From NCBI RefSeq assembly GCF_019599185.1, contig NZ_JAIEUL010000019.1, positions 1-64,000 on the forward strand: a stretch of DNA of 64,000 nt. Direction: 5' to 3'. The notes beneath the pieces are model-generated. The model searched no databases, was not told where the DNA came from, and saw only the letters and a list, made by a program, of their open reading frames with translations. Source of the DNA: Cryobacterium inferilacus (lineage in GTDB: Bacteria > Actinomycetota > Actinomycetes > Actinomycetales > Microbacteriaceae). The translations under genes were made by a program, and so were the position numbers. Shown piece by piece: positions 1 through 8,297 of this stretch (positions are counted from its first letter, which is position 1; every line of letters starts with the position of its first letter).

Positions 1-77
1 CCATCGATCGCGACCACCCCGAAACGCCCCAACCCGGCCTGCAAACACAACACCAAAACCTGGGCAAACAAGTCAGC
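1..77 (-). pseudogene. IS1182-family transposase, C-terminal-side fragment (continues off the left edge)
   Basis: Read on the minus strand from 77 down, the frame begins ADLFAQVLVLC and continues to a GVVAIDG motif, which is typical of the middle of IS1182-family transposases just before the catalytic core. The frame is open to the window edge. The missing N-terminal part is at 42159-42518 on the same strand, and the two share the 9 bp next to the break. I read this as the far half of one gene split by the large insertion at 78-42158. Confidence 0.8.
69..77. repeat. 9-bp target-site duplication, left copy
   Basis: The sequence caagtcagc directly precedes the TGTG start of the left terminal repeat and is found again directly after the right terminal repeat at 42159-42167. 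Collapsing the two copies rebuilds the IS1182 transposase frame. A 5-bp duplication (usual in the Tn552/Tn402 group) plus four chance matches is possible but less likely. Confidence 0.8.
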
Positions 78-126
78 TGTGACTTTCGGCGCTATATGGC
101 GGCGTTCTGTGATCGCTATTTGGCGC
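78..126. repeat. Left terminal inverted repeat of the large transposon
   Basis: The repeat begins TGTGACTTTCGGCGC and contains GGCGGCGTTCTGTGATCG. Over the first 38 positions, 31 match the right end (reverse complement of 42121-42158) and 32 match the internal end at 39260. Similarity to the internal copy extends to about 49 bp through a TGGCGC block, so this is a left-type end. Confidence 0.8.
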
Positions 127-168
127 ATTGACCTGGTTGCTCGTGTTGGCTCAGAGCGGGTAGACAGC

Positions 169-194
169 GTCTTGTATCCCATGGGATTCGAGAC
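169..194. repeat. Dyad-symmetric 26-bp site, resolvase-subsite-like
   Basis: The site runs from GTCTTGTATCC through a central CCATGGG to ATTCGAGAC and is nearly palindromic. Its reverse complement differs by only one base from the site at 1100-1125, so the two form an inverted pair around about 0.9 kb. Such dyads resemble subsites of serine-resolvase res loci, but no binding protein can be assigned. Confidence 0.5.
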
Positions 195-272
195 ATACAG
201 GTATCGCGACACGCCTGTTGGTGACGACCTCTAGTGCTGCGCCCTCAGAGAAGAGTTGCCCGCGCGAGTGCA

Positions 273-452
273 TTAGGTCTCGAGCTGCAAAATCTTACCT
301 ACTAGAGTCCCAAGTTCACCTTCAGGCTCCTGATCCAGCCACATCGAAAGCCCCCCCCCGCTCATCAGGGTGATGCACGCGGCGACAACCAGTACTCCAA
401 TCACGGCCATCAACCACCAGAGATTCCTGGATTGAGACTGTGGGTTCGACAT
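273..452 (-). CDS. Small single-pass membrane protein, 59 aa
   Basis: This short ORF runs from an ATG at 452 to a TAA at 275-273. The product has a polar N-terminus, one hydrophobic helix at about residues 11-30 (rich in W, L, V, I, A), a short Gly run and an acidic tail. It is divergent from the membrane-protein gene at 505. A homopolymer of nine G on the coding strand (351-359) encodes the Gly run, so slippage there would shift the frame. No family is recognised and no clear ribosome-binding site is visible, so coding status is only moderately supported. Confidence 0.45.
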   Translation of the reverse strand: MSNPQSQSRNLWWLMAVIGVLVVAACITLMSGGGLSMWLDQEPEGELGTLVGKILQLET

Positions 453-504
453 TCCATGACTCTACGCACATCTGCCGCTCGCACATGAGTGGGACACTCT
501 TGAC

Positions 505-927
505 ATGACCTCTGGCGTACAGGCGAATACTCGCTTCAGGATATTGCTACCCGCCGTCGTCATTGTCGTCGTCACCTGGCTGATCTTCTGGATGGCTCAG
601 GGATTCTCAACGATCTGCATTCTCATGGGTCCCTGCCCAGGTCGTGATGTACGCGTGGCGCCCGCGTTGCTTTTCGGCGGGATAATGCTTGCGCCGATGA
701 CCGCCGTGATCCTGACGTCCCTCGTTCGTTCGCCAATCGGATGGCTCGTTCGACTGTCATACGTCCTCCTGGTTGGACTGGCGGTGGCGGGGTACGCGGT
801 CGTGAATTTCGTCGGCGGCTTCGGCGTGGACGCACCCTTTCTGGCCGGATTCATCGGAATCTGCGGGACGACCGTGCTCGCCTACTTAGGAATTGCTGGC
901 CTTCGACGCGAAGCCTCGGCGGCGTGA
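505..927 (+). CDS. Predicted four-helix membrane protein
   Basis: The 140-residue product has four hydrophobic segments, at about residues 11-31, 52-73, 80-102 and 108-132, with short loops and a basic C-terminus. No family is recognised. It begins at an ATG with only a weak purine stretch upstream. It lies between inverted copies of a 26-bp dyad (169-194 and 1100-1125), close to the left end of the transposon, so it is part of the mobile region rather than an identifiable operon. A role in the envelope or as a passenger is all that can be said. Confidence 0.5.
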   Translation: MTSGVQANTRFRILLPAVVIVVVTWLIFWMAQGFSTICILMGPCPGRDVRVAPALLFGGIMLAPMTAVILTSLVRSPIGWLVRLSYVLLVGLAVAGYAVVNFVGGFGVDAPFLAGFIGICGTTVLAYLGIAGLRREASAA

Positions 928-1027
928 CACATCGTTAGCTGACCGCAACGTGGTGGCGCCTTTGGACGCCGCTCCGTTGCTGGTGAGAACGGACTGTAGC
1001 TTCGCGGCTGGATCGGTTTCGTCCGGC

Positions 1028-1054
1028 TGTCTCGTATCCGGACGATGCGAGACA
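1028..1054. repeat. Imperfect dyad, resolvase-site-like
   Basis: The site has arms TGTCTCGTAT and ATGCGAGACA around a CCGGACG centre. A further half-site, ATGCGAGACA, follows at about 1062-1071, and a full 26-bp dyad follows at 1100-1125. Several dyads sharing the half-site within 100 bp is the arrangement expected of a three-subsite res locus. It lacks a neighbouring intact recombinase; only a resolvase remnant at 39.5 kb is present. Confidence 0.5.
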
Positions 1055-1099
1055 GGTCTGGATGCGAGACAAATCACCTGTTGCTCATCGCCCGCCCGC

Positions 1100-1125
1100 G
1101 TCTCGAATCCCATGGGATACGAGAC
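1100..1125. repeat. 26-bp near-perfect palindrome, resolvase-subsite-like
   Basis: The site reads GTCTCGAATCC, CATG, GGATACGAGAC and is palindromic apart from one internal pair. Its reverse complement matches 169-194 at all but one position. With 1028-1054 it forms a cluster of GTCTCG half-sites. Confidence 0.5.
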
Positions 1126-1201
1126 ACGTAGGTTGCGAGTCACATTCGCATTTTGGATGGTATCCCATTGCTGATCGACACTAGTGAGGCCGCAAGGACT
1201 C

Positions 1202-1618
1202 TCATTCGGAGCGCGACGGCGGGGAGACGATTATGACCGCCCCTGTCCCACAGGATTCGGGGATCGGTGTCGATACCGACTCCCGCCCGCCAAGACTCCC
1301 GCCGCCGATCGAGATCTCGTCGCCCATCTGGTACTCCTGGCCCGCAAACGTGAGTGTCGTCCCATCCCAAGTGGTGAGGGAGTCGGGAAACACCGGAATG
1401 GCACCATCATCGAAACGAACGCAGTTGTCGACGAACGCGAGAGTTCCAATCTTTAGCCCGGCCATCCCGTACCAGTCTTCTGGGAGGGGGTATGTGAGCA
1501 GTCCGCTCGGTTCAGGGAGTGGGGGCTCAGCGGTGGTGCAACTGGCAAGCGAGGAGAGGGCTACACAGGCCATGATGATGATCGGTGCACGCCGATGCTG
1601 ATGGCCGGCACCGGGCAT
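1202..1618 (-). CDS. Putative lipoprotein of unknown function
   Basis: From the ATG at 1618 the product is 138 aa. It begins with a basic region and a hydrophobic stretch (PIIIMACVALSSLASC) that ends in a lipobox-like LASC at about residue 27, so it is probably exported and lipidated. The mature part has Trp, Asp and Gly residues and a C-terminal PESCGTGAVIIV segment, and could form a small beta domain. No family is recognised. Upstream in-frame starts (up to 1666) would add residues before the signal peptide and are less likely. It stands alone in the left arm of the mobile region. Confidence 0.5.
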   Translation of the reverse strand: MPGAGHQHRRAPIIIMACVALSSLASCTTAEPPLPEPSGLLTYPLPEDWYGMAGLKIGTLAFVDNCVRFDDGAIPVFPDSLTTWDGTTLTFAGQEYQMGDEISIGGGSLGGRESVSTPIPESCGTGAVIIVSPPSRSE

Positions 1619-1995
1619 TGATTCGGCCTGACGGATGAGGACCGGTGACAAGGCAACCTCCATCAACGTCGAGAAGTGCGAGCACTGTCACCCTAGCTCG
1701 CCAGGCGCACGATCAACGGATGCTTTACCTCAAGCTCCAAGTAGTTCGATACTCATGGCTCATGAGTCGCTTTGATTTGGAGACGCTGCCTGCGAATGTG
1801 TCGTGTAGTCGGATCAACCGAGAGCCCGCATGTCTACAGCGATGTGGTGGTCAGGGCCTCTTTTCGCTGTATTCCGAGTTCGGGGCCGTTTGAAACTATA
1901 TATGTATCTGGCTAGAACGCCCGAATCCGTGCCCGTCTGGCCGCCCGCTGACTGACGCGTGGTCGCATGTCGGTGGAGTCGACCTACACTCGAAC
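1619..1995. other. Intergenic stretch without a convincing gene
   Basis: Short ORFs here have low-complexity or shadow-like translations and no ribosome-binding sites. It includes an ACTCATGGCTCATGAGT inverted repeat near 1750. The right end leads into the umuDC promoter. Confidence 0.5.
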
Positions 1996-1999
1996 GCAT

Positions 2000-2015
2000 T
2001 CGAACACACGTTCGA
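2000..2015 (+). promoter_or_regulatory. LexA (SOS) box of umuDC
   Basis: TCGAACACACGTTCGA is a perfect match to the Gram-positive/actinobacterial LexA operator CGAAC-N4-GTTCG. It lies about 20 bp upstream of the umuD start, so the pair should be DNA-damage induced. Confidence 0.9.
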
Positions 2016-2034
2016 CTAAGTGAGGGAGGGCGAC

Positions 2035-2484
2035 GTGAGTGTCACCGTCGTGGACCGCATAGCCACACCCGCCGAGGAGGCCGTCTCCATCGCCTTCCTC
2101 GTCACCGGCGACGCGGTGGCCGCAGGCTTCCCATCGCCGGCGCAGGACTACTTCGACGGCTCTCTCGACCTCAACGACCACCTGATCCGAGACAAGACCT
2201 CGACCTTCATCGTCCGAGTGTCCGGCGAGAGCATGACCGGCGCCGGCATCAGCGACGGCGACGAGCTCGTGGTCGACCGATCGATCACACCCACGCACGG
2301 CAGCGTCGTCATCGCGATCCTGGACGGCGAGCTGACCGTCAAACGGCTCGAACTACACCGCGGGGGAGTAGTGCTGCGCGCCGAGAACCCCGACTACCCC
2401 CCAATCCTCGTCCCCGAGCTCAGCGACCTCCAGGTGTGGGGCGTCGTCACCGTCTGCCTTCACCGGCTCCACCGTGCGCTCTGA
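2035..2484 (+). CDS. umuD: UmuD-like S24 self-cleaving peptidase
   Basis: This is the accessory subunit of the translesion polymerase encoded next to it. After RecA-stimulated self-cleavage the processed form would bind UmuC. The product is 149 aa. An Ala-Gly cleavage site is at residues 30-31, the catalytic Ser is S66 in GESM and the catalytic Lys is K103. The GTG at 2035 is chosen because GAGGGAGGG precedes it at normal spacing; starting at 2020 would include that site in the gene. A LexA box lies just upstream, and the 3' end overlaps umuC. Carriage of umuDC is common on plasmids and integrative elements. Confidence 0.9.
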   Translation: MSVTVVDRIATPAEEAVSIAFLVTGDAVAAGFPSPAQDYFDGSLDLNDHLIRDKTSTFIVRVSGESMTGAGISDGDELVVDRSITPTHGSVVIAILDGELTVKRLELHRGGVVLRAENPDYPPILVPELSDLQVWGVVTVCLHRLHRAL

Positions 2485-3769
2485 GCGGCGCATCGGCCTC
2501 ATCGACGTCAACAGTTTTTACGTTTCCTGCGAGCGGCTGTTCGATCCGAAGCTCAGCGGCCGGCCCGTCGTCGTCCTGTCCAACAACGACGGGTGTGTGG
2601 TCGCCCGGAGCGACGAGGTGAAGCAGCTCGGCATCGAGAACGGCACCCCCTGGTTCAAGATCGAACCCCTGATCCGCGCCGGCCGGCTCCCCGAGGTCAT
2701 CGCCCGCTCGAGCAACTACGAGCTGTACGGCGAGCTGTCCGCGCGCGTCATGGAGCTGCTGGGCCGGTACTCCGCCTGGCAGGAGGTGTACTCGATCGAT
2801 GAGAGCTTCGTCGGAGTCGACGGCGATGTGACGGAGCGGGAGAAGATCGGCCGAGCAATGCGCGCGGCCGTCGCGAAGAACGTCGGCCTGCCGGTGTGCG
2901 TCGGCTTCGGGCCGAGCAAGACTCTCGCGAAGTTCGTCAACAAGGGCGGGGCGAAGAAGCACCCGAGCCTCGGGGGAGTGTGCGATACCGACTGGTACAC
3001 CCCCGAGCAGATGGACGGCCTCATGGCCTCGCAACACGTCACCGAGCTGTGGGGCGTCGCCGGCCGCACCGCGAAGCGCCTCGCAGAGCTGAACATCCAC
3101 ACGATCCGCGACCTCCGCGACGCCGATCCCATCCTCATCCGCAAGAAGTTCTCCGTCGTCTTGCAGCGCTCCGTCTACGAGCTGCGCGGAATCGACTGCA
3201 TCCCGCTCGAGGCCGCACGCACGGTCCGGGACCAGCTGATCTTCTCGCGCTCGTTTTCCTCACCCGTGACGACGATCGCGGACATGGAACAGGTGCTCTC
3301 CGTCTACGCGCAGCGTGCCGCGCACCGCCTCCGAGCGCAGGGGTCGGTCACCAAGACGATGAGCGTGTTCGCGTCGACGTCGCCTTACGCCGACGCGCCC
3401 TACGAGTCCGCCGGCGGCATGGCCGGCTTCCCCGTCCCCACCGACGACCCGGTGACCATCGTCAAGGCCGCCACCGGCACCCTTGTGCCCAGGTTGCGCG
3501 AGGGTGCGCGCTACGTGCGCGCCGGCGTCATCCTCACCAACTTGTCTGCGAAGGGCTCTCACGCCCTGCTGGACGTGTTCGACAACGACTTCGACACCAA
3601 GGGCCTCGGCGCCACGATCGACGCCGTGACGAAGCGCCACGGCCGCTCCGCGGTCGGCCTTGGCCTCGCCGGCATCCGCAAAGGACCGGTGTGGACGATG
3701 AAACGCGATGCGCTGTCGCTGCGCGCGACAACGCACTGGGGAGAACTGGCAACCGCGCACGCACGGTGA
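2474..3769 (+). CDS. umuC: UmuC-like Y-family DNA polymerase
   Basis: This is the catalytic subunit of an error-prone, SOS-induced translesion polymerase (pol V type). The product is 431 aa, normal for UmuC. It has [12 protein letters not shown] with metal ligand D11, the palm motif SIDESF with D109 and E110, a helix-hairpin-helix region around residues 185-220 ([11 protein letters not shown]), and the DUF4113-type C-terminal region. It starts at a GTG overlapping umuD by 11 nt, so the two are translationally coupled under one SOS box. It would give the host or element a mutagenic damage response. Confidence 0.93.
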   Translation: MRSERRIGLIDVNSFYVSCERLFDPKLSGRPVVVLSNNDGCVVARSDEVKQLGIENGTPWFKIEPLIRAGRLPEVIARSSNYELYGELSARVMELLGRYSAWQEVYSIDESFVGVDGDVTEREKIGRAMRAAVAKNVGLPVCVGFGPSKTLAKFVNKGGAKKHPSLGGVCDTDWYTPEQMDGLMASQHVTELWGVAGRTAKRLAELNIHTIRDLRDADPILIRKKFSVVLQRSVYELRGIDCIPLEAARTVRDQLIFSRSFSSPVTTIADMEQVLSVYAQRAAHRLRAQGSVTKTMSVFASTSPYADAPYESAGGMAGFPVPTDDPVTIVKAATGTLVPRLREGARYVRAGVILTNLSAKGSHALLDVFDNDFDTKGLGATIDAVTKRHGRSAVGLGLAGIRKGPVWTMKRDALSLRATTHWGELATAHAR

Positions 3770-3795
3770 CCTCTGTCGGCTGCTCTCGCGCTGGG

Positions 3796-3809
3796 ATAGA
3801 ATGTTCTAT
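3796..3809. promoter_or_regulatory. Palindromic operator over the promoter of the antitoxin gene
   Basis: ATAGAA-TG-TTCTAT lies over the probable -10 region (TAGAAT) and next to the AGGAGG ribosome-binding site of the HTH gene at 3824. This placement fits autorepression by the antitoxin. Confidence 0.5.
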
Positions 3810-3823
3810 AGGAGGTGGTTGCC

Positions 3824-4273
3824 GTGTCGATCGCTGAGAGGCCCAATGGGGACACTGTTCGCCGGCTACGCAGCTTGCAGGTCGTAACCCGCGTGTCGTA
3901 CCTCCGCGCGTTGCGGACGGCGGCCGAAGGCACCACTCAGTCGCAGCTCGCCCGCGACATCGGCATCTCGCAGCCGTCGGTCAACAGTGCGTTGAAGTCT
4001 GCGGCCGCAGTGCCCGACGTGCGTCCCGGGTTCTCTGGCGCGACGCCCTACGAAATCGCCCAGCGCTACGACGCGGGAGAGCTGACACGGGAGCAAGTCA
4101 TCGATGAGCTCGGCCGCTGGCCGTATCGTCCAGGCTCGCCCAGCGATGGCTACGACTGGACCACCTTGGACCCGGGGGAGTTCGAGGAAGTAGGTCGCGC
4201 TCTCACTGAGCACCTGATCGACGCGGACGCGTACGACGAGATCCTTGACCGCTACAGCGAGCAAGGTCGGTGA
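3824..4273 (+). CDS. HTH antitoxin-like regulator paired with a zeta-type toxin
   Basis: The product is 149 aa, with an N-terminal helix-turn-helix at about residues 25-60 (QSQLARDIGISQPSVNSAL). The acidic C-terminal half (TREQVIDEL, EEVGRALTEHL) is probably the toxin-binding part. The GTG at 3824 is preferred to the one at 3815 because AGGAGG sits at 3810-3815. Its stop overlaps the GTG start of the next gene (GTGA), the usual coupling of toxin-antitoxin pairs. Actinobacterial zeta toxins are often preceded by XRE/HTH proteins of this kind. The partner toxin is truncated, so this may now be an orphan antitoxin. Confidence 0.65.
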   Translation: MSIAERPNGDTVRRLRSLQVVTRVSYLRALRTAAEGTTQSQLARDIGISQPSVNSALKSAAAVPDVRPGFSGATPYEIAQRYDAGELTREQVIDELGRWPYRPGSPSDGYDWTTLDPGEFEEVGRALTEHLIDADAYDEILDRYSEQGR

Positions 4274-4602
4274 CGGCGGAGGACTCGTCAGCGATCGCCG
4301 CGCACCGTGAGACGGTGCGCGCGTGGGCTCGGGCGGGAGGCCCACTGAGCCCTGCGAGTGAGCGCGCGACGGTCAACAACCGGGACTGGTTCACCCAGGA
4401 GTCGGATGGATCGGTCCAGCCTCGCGCTGCCCGCCGACTCATGCACGCCCGCCTCGTGAACGAGTACCGCGCTCACTTTCCCGACGTCCGCTCGGAGAAG
4501 AAGGCGATCATCCTCGCCGGCCCACCAGGAGCGGGAAAGTCGACAGTTCTCGCAGACGTGCTCGGCGCTCGCACTGGAAATCCCCATCGGAGCGCTCCGT
4601 AG
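4270..4602 (+). pseudogene. Truncated zeta-toxin (UDP-GlcNAc kinase-like) gene
   Basis: The first 100 residues match the N-terminal part of zeta/PezT-type kinases. A helical lead is followed by the P-loop AGPPGAGKST (about residues 83-92) right after a KKAIIL strand. Intact zeta toxins are 200-300 aa or longer, with catalytic Asp, Arg and Lys residues after the P-loop. Here the frame runs out about 10 residues past LADVLGAR and all of that is missing. The break is near 4573, where a run of unrelated sequence leads into the ABC permease gene, so it marks a deletion or recombination join. It is unlikely to be toxic. Confidence 0.7.
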
Positions 4603-4644
4603 GTTCACCCCGACGGCCGCAGAAGGCGTGCCGGGAGGAGACCC

Positions 4645-6123
4645 ATGTACGGAACGTATCTGCGGCGAGAACTCGTCGGCCGCAAGAAGCAGACGATCAT
4701 CGTGGCCGCCGGCCTCGCGATCGCCATCGCACTCGTGATGATCGTGAACTCGCTCGCGGCAGGCGTGCGCGACGCGCAGGCGCAGGCCCTCGAGTCGGTC
4801 TACGGCGTCGGCACCGACCTGACGGTGACCGGTGCCATGCCCGAGCCCGGGGAGGGCGGCGGCCAGCGGTTCGACTTCGGCGAGGAGGGCGGCGCGACGG
4901 GCGAGGACGGCACGACCGAGCTCAGCCAGTCGCAGCTCGTCTCGGAGCCGATGCGCGCCACGCTCGACGCGAGCACCCTCGACACCGTGACCGCCGTTGA
5001 CGGCGTGTCGGCGGCATCCGCCACACTCAGCCTCACCAACATGACATTCTCGGGCGAGCTGCCGGCGGCCCCCGACGACACCACGACGACCGAAGGCGGC
5101 ACGCAGGGAACTCCGCCGCAAGGTGAGGGCGGAGGCGGCGGCTTCGGAGGCGGCTCGTTCGGCGTCGACTCGTTCACGGTGCTCGGCATCGACCCCACCT
5201 CGACCGCTGTCGGGCCGCTGTCGGCCGTCGAGATCAGCGACGGCCGCGCGCTCGAGAGCAGCGACGAGGGCGGGAACGTCGCCGTACTGGACGCGACCTA
5301 TGCTGCGACGGCCGAGGTCGTCGTGGGCGACACCATCGACATCGGCGGCGAGGACTTCGAGGTCGTCGGGCTCGTGGCATCGACCTCGGACGAGGCAGAC
5401 ACGGCGTCGAACGTGTACATTCCGCTCGATGTCGCTCAGACGCTCTCCGGCGTCGGCGCGGTCGTTTCGACCGTGTACGTACAGGCCGAATCGTCCGACG
5501 CGATCGCGGCCGTGCAGGCCGATCTCGAAGAGGCACTGCCCGACACCACGGTGAGCTCGCAGGCCGACCTCGCCTCGACCGTCTCCGGCTCGCTCTCCAG
5601 CGCCTCCTCGCTCATCACGAACCTCGGCACCTGGCTCTCGGTGATCGTGCTCGCCGTCGCGCTCGTGCTGGCCGTGCTGTTCACCATCTCGGGCGTCTCG
5701 CGCCGCACGCGCGAGTTCGGCACGCTCAAGGCGATCGGCTGGTCCAACGGACGCGTCGTCGGACAGGTCGCGGGCGAATCCGCGGTGCAGGGACTCCTCG
5801 GCGGCGTCGTGGGTCTGGTGCTCGGCTTCGCCGGCATCGTGGCGATCAACCTCATCTCGCCGACGATCTCGACGGCGGCCGCGGCCGAAACGTCGACCCA
5901 GGGCGGCCCCGGAGGCGCGGGCGGCGGTCCCGGCGACGGCGCGTTCGGCAACGCGGTCATGCAGCAGGGTTCTACCGACATCGTTCTGCAGGCACCCGTC
6001 ACCCTGTGGGTGATCGTGGCAGCCGTGGGCATCGCGGTGCTCGGCGGACTCGTCGCCGGTGCGTTCGGCGGATGGCGCGCGGCCCGGCTCAGCCCCGCCG
6101 AAGCGCTGCGATCGGTCGGGTGA
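4645..6123 (+). CDS. MacB/FtsX-type ABC transporter permease
   Basis: This is the membrane subunit of an export or mechanotransmission ABC system. The product is 492 aa with the family layout: one TM helix at about 17-37, a large extracytoplasmic domain, then three C-terminal TM helices at about 325-348, 373-400 and 450-475. The FtsX motif SRRTREFGTLKAIGWS is near residue 352. The periplasmic domain has long Gly/Glu-rich inserts (EGGGGGFGGGSFG and GGPGGAGGGPGDG) seen in actinobacterial versions. GGGAGGAG upstream supports the ATG at 4645. The partner ATPase follows within 80 bp. The substrate cannot be told. Confidence 0.85.
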   Translation: MYGTYLRRELVGRKKQTIIVAAGLAIAIALVMIVNSLAAGVRDAQAQALESVYGVGTDLTVTGAMPEPGEGGGQRFDFGEEGGATGEDGTTELSQSQLVSEPMRATLDASTLDTVTAVDGVSAASATLSLTNMTFSGELPAAPDDTTTTEGGTQGTPPQGEGGGGGFGGGSFGVDSFTVLGIDPTSTAVGPLSAVEISDGRALESSDEGGNVAVLDATYAATAEVVVGDTIDIGGEDFEVVGLVASTSDEADTASNVYIPLDVAQTLSGVGAVVSTVYVQAESSDAIAAVQADLEEALPDTTVSSQADLASTVSGSLSSASSLITNLGTWLSVIVLAVALVLAVLFTISGVSRRTREFGTLKAIGWSNGRVVGQVAGESAVQGLLGGVVGLVLGFAGIVAINLISPTISTAAAAETSTQGGPGGAGGGPGDGAFGNAVMQQGSTDIVLQAPVTLWVIVAAVGIAVLGGLVAGAFGGWRAARLSPAEALRSVG

Positions 6124-6202
6124 CGCGGCGATGACCGAGATCGCCCCGCCCGCTCTCACCAAGAAGCCGCTCACGAGCTTCACCACGACAGGAGACGAAG
6201 AC

Positions 6203-6928
6203 ATGACGATGATCGACACCGGCCCGGCCGGAGTGGGGGATGCCCCGACCGCGGCGCTCTACCGACTGACCGATGTGACACGCACCTATCGGCAGAAGCA
6301 GCGCGTGATCAAGGCGCTGACCGGTGTCGGGCTCGAGATCGGCGCCGGCGAGTTCGTCACGATCCAGGGCCCGACCGGTGGCGGCAAGTCCACGCTCCTG
6401 CAGCTTCTGGGAGCCCTCGACCGACCCTCGTCGGGCTCGGTGATGCTCGCGGGCACGGATCTTGCGAACGCCTCGGATGCCGAACTCGGGCGCGTCCGCG
6501 CGCGTGAGATCGGATTCGTGTTCCAGGGATTCAACCTGATCCCGACGCTGACCGCGGCGGAGAACGTCGACATGGCCCTCGAGCCGCTCGGTCTGCCGAA
6601 GGCGGAGCGTGCGACGCGCGTCGCCGAGGCGCTCGCGCACGTCGGCCTCGCCGACCGCACCGACCACAAGCCCACCGAGTTGTCAGGCGGTCAGCAGCAG
6701 CGTGTCGCGATCGCCCGCGCGATCGTGAAGCGCCCGCGCGTGCTCCTGGCCGACGAGCCGACCGGAAACCTCGACGAGAGTATGCGCGACGAGATCCTCG
6801 CCGTGCTGGAGGGGCTGTGCGCCGAGGGGCTCACGCTCATCGTCGTCACGCACGACTCGGCCGTCGCACGCCGCGCGCACCGCCGGCTCCGGCTCGACAA
6901 GGGAACCGTGCGAGACATCACGCGCTGA
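6203..6928 (+). CDS. MacB/LolD-type ABC transporter ATP-binding protein
   Basis: This is the cytoplasmic ATPase for the permease just upstream. The product is 241 aa with Walker A GPTGGGKST (56-64), a Q-loop in FVFQGFNLIP, the signature [14 protein letters not shown], Walker B VLLADEPTGNLDE and the H-loop VVTHD. This is the LolD/MacB set, including the TGNLD variant. The start at 6203 is preferred over 6131 because AGGAGA lies 7 nt upstream. The gene ends close before the HprK-like gene, with no obvious terminator between. Confidence 0.88.
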   Translation: MTMIDTGPAGVGDAPTAALYRLTDVTRTYRQKQRVIKALTGVGLEIGAGEFVTIQGPTGGGKSTLLQLLGALDRPSSGSVMLAGTDLANASDAELGRVRAREIGFVFQGFNLIPTLTAAENVDMALEPLGLPKAERATRVAEALAHVGLADRTDHKPTELSGGQQQRVAIARAIVKRPRVLLADEPTGNLDESMRDEILAVLEGLCAEGLTLIVVTHDSAVARRAHRRLRLDKGTVRDITR

Positions 6929-7104
6929 CGCAGGAGAGCTCCGAGGACTCTCCTCTCGCCACGACCACCTTCAACCCGGGGAGCAGGGCGCATCGCCGAC
7001 CGCGACGCGCCCTGCTTCTCGCCGTCGACGACGTCCGGTCGGGCGATGGGGTCGAGATCGCACGCGGACGGGGTATCGGTGGGCGGTTCAGTACAGTAGC
7101 CGGT

Positions 7105-8220
7105 GTGCCACATGACCCGTTGATCAGCGCCCTCGGCGCGGTCATCCGCATCGATGTGTCGGCGCTCGATGCGGCCGACGCCGCTGAGGTCGCGCGAGTG
7201 TGGGCCGACGCCGCGCCATCCTCGTCCGACGGGTCGATCCCCGTCGACGTCACCGTGGTGGCGCCCGCAGGGGTGCCGATCGAACGCCTGCTGTCCTCGC
7301 TCTCCAAGCGCGTCACGCTCGCCGCGATCGAGGCCAGGCGCGGCGAGGCATGGATGCTGCACGCAGCGGGCATCGCCGACGAGCGAGGACATGTCGTCGT
7401 CGTCATCGGGCCATCGGGTCGCGGAAAGACGACGGCGGTGCGGGCGCTGGCGCAACGCTACGGCTACGTCACCGACGAGACGATAGCCATCGATGGATCC
7501 GGACGCGTGCAGCCGTACCGCAAGCCGCTGTCGATCATCGAAGGCGCGGTGGCCGTCAAGGCGCAGCGTCCGCCGGGCGAGCTCGGCCTGGGCGCTCTGC
7601 CGGCGCCGCAACTGCGAGTGGCTGCGCTCGTCCTGCTGGATCGACGCCCCGACGGGCCCGACGTGCCTATGCTCGAGGAGTGCGATCTGGGCGACGTGCT
7701 CGGCGAGCTCGTGGAGCAGACCAGCTACCTCGCAGATCTGCCCCACCCGCTGCGGACGATTGCGGCGCTGGCGGCATCCGTCGGCGGTATTCACCGTGTC
7801 GTCTACCGTGAGGCGACGAGCCTCGTCGAAGGGCTCGCCCCGCTCTTTCGCGATCCTGACGCGATCGTCATCGATGTGAGCGAGACCGGTGAGCCGCAGG
7901 CTGACGGCGGGGAACGCACGTCGAAGCACAGAATGACAACCGGTCTTTTTCGCGGGGCCTATCTCGATGCTCTTGTCCTGGACCACCCCCGTCGGGTGGC
8001 ATTGCTGCAGCCGGACACCGACGAGGGGGCGATCCTGCGGGTGATCAGCGGCATCGGGCCGACGTTGTGGAGCGACGCCACGGGGCGTTCGGACGAAGAG
8101 CTGGTATCGGTCGTCGTGCGGGCGCACGGCGAGCCGGCGGAATCGGATGCCGCGTCCGCCGTCGCGGCGGCGATCGCTGAGCTCAGCGCGCACGGCGTGG
8201 TGGTGCGGCGACAGGACTGA
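7105..8220 (+). CDS. HPr-kinase-like P-loop protein (HprK-related) at the head of the glycan locus
   Basis: The product is about 371 aa. A P-loop GPSGRGKTT (102-110) is preceded by a WMLHAAGI strand-helix and followed by RYGYVTDETIAIDGSGRV, the HprK/PEPCK-like layout in which an acidic segment follows the nucleotide site. The rest is not recognised. The GTG at 7105 follows a TACAGT -10-like box at about 12 bp, so translation may be leaderless. HprK-related kinases recur with PqqD-like and NTP_transf_5 proteins (the HPr-rel-A group, and tailoring kinases of some lasso-peptide clusters). Both partners are present here (16099 and 11479). The target is unknown. Confidence 0.65.
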   Translation: MPHDPLISALGAVIRIDVSALDAADAAEVARVWADAAPSSSDGSIPVDVTVVAPAGVPIERLLSSLSKRVTLAAIEARRGEAWMLHAAGIADERGHVVVVIGPSGRGKTTAVRALAQRYGYVTDETIAIDGSGRVQPYRKPLSIIEGAVAVKAQRPPGELGLGALPAPQLRVAALVLLDRRPDGPDVPMLEECDLGDVLGELVEQTSYLADLPHPLRTIAALAASVGGIHRVVYREATSLVEGLAPLFRDPDAIVIDVSETGEPQADGGERTSKHRMTTGLFRGAYLDALVLDHPRRVALLQPDTDEGAILRVISGIGPTLWSDATGRSDEELVSVVVRAHGEPAESDAASAVAAAIAELSAHGVVVRRQD

Positions 8221-8297
8221 TCGTGTCGACGGAGCGGCGGCGCAGCCGCCCGAAACCGCGATGAGGAAGAATGAAGTCGAGCGGCGCATCGCGTCGC

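Noticed and set aside
1645-1893. Short plus-strand frame in the gap before umuD
   Set aside because: No ribosome-binding site, no domain, unlikely composition.
4288-6219. 643-residue minus-strand frame opposite the MacB-like permease
   Set aside because: Low-complexity, no motifs, wholly opposite a well-supported gene.
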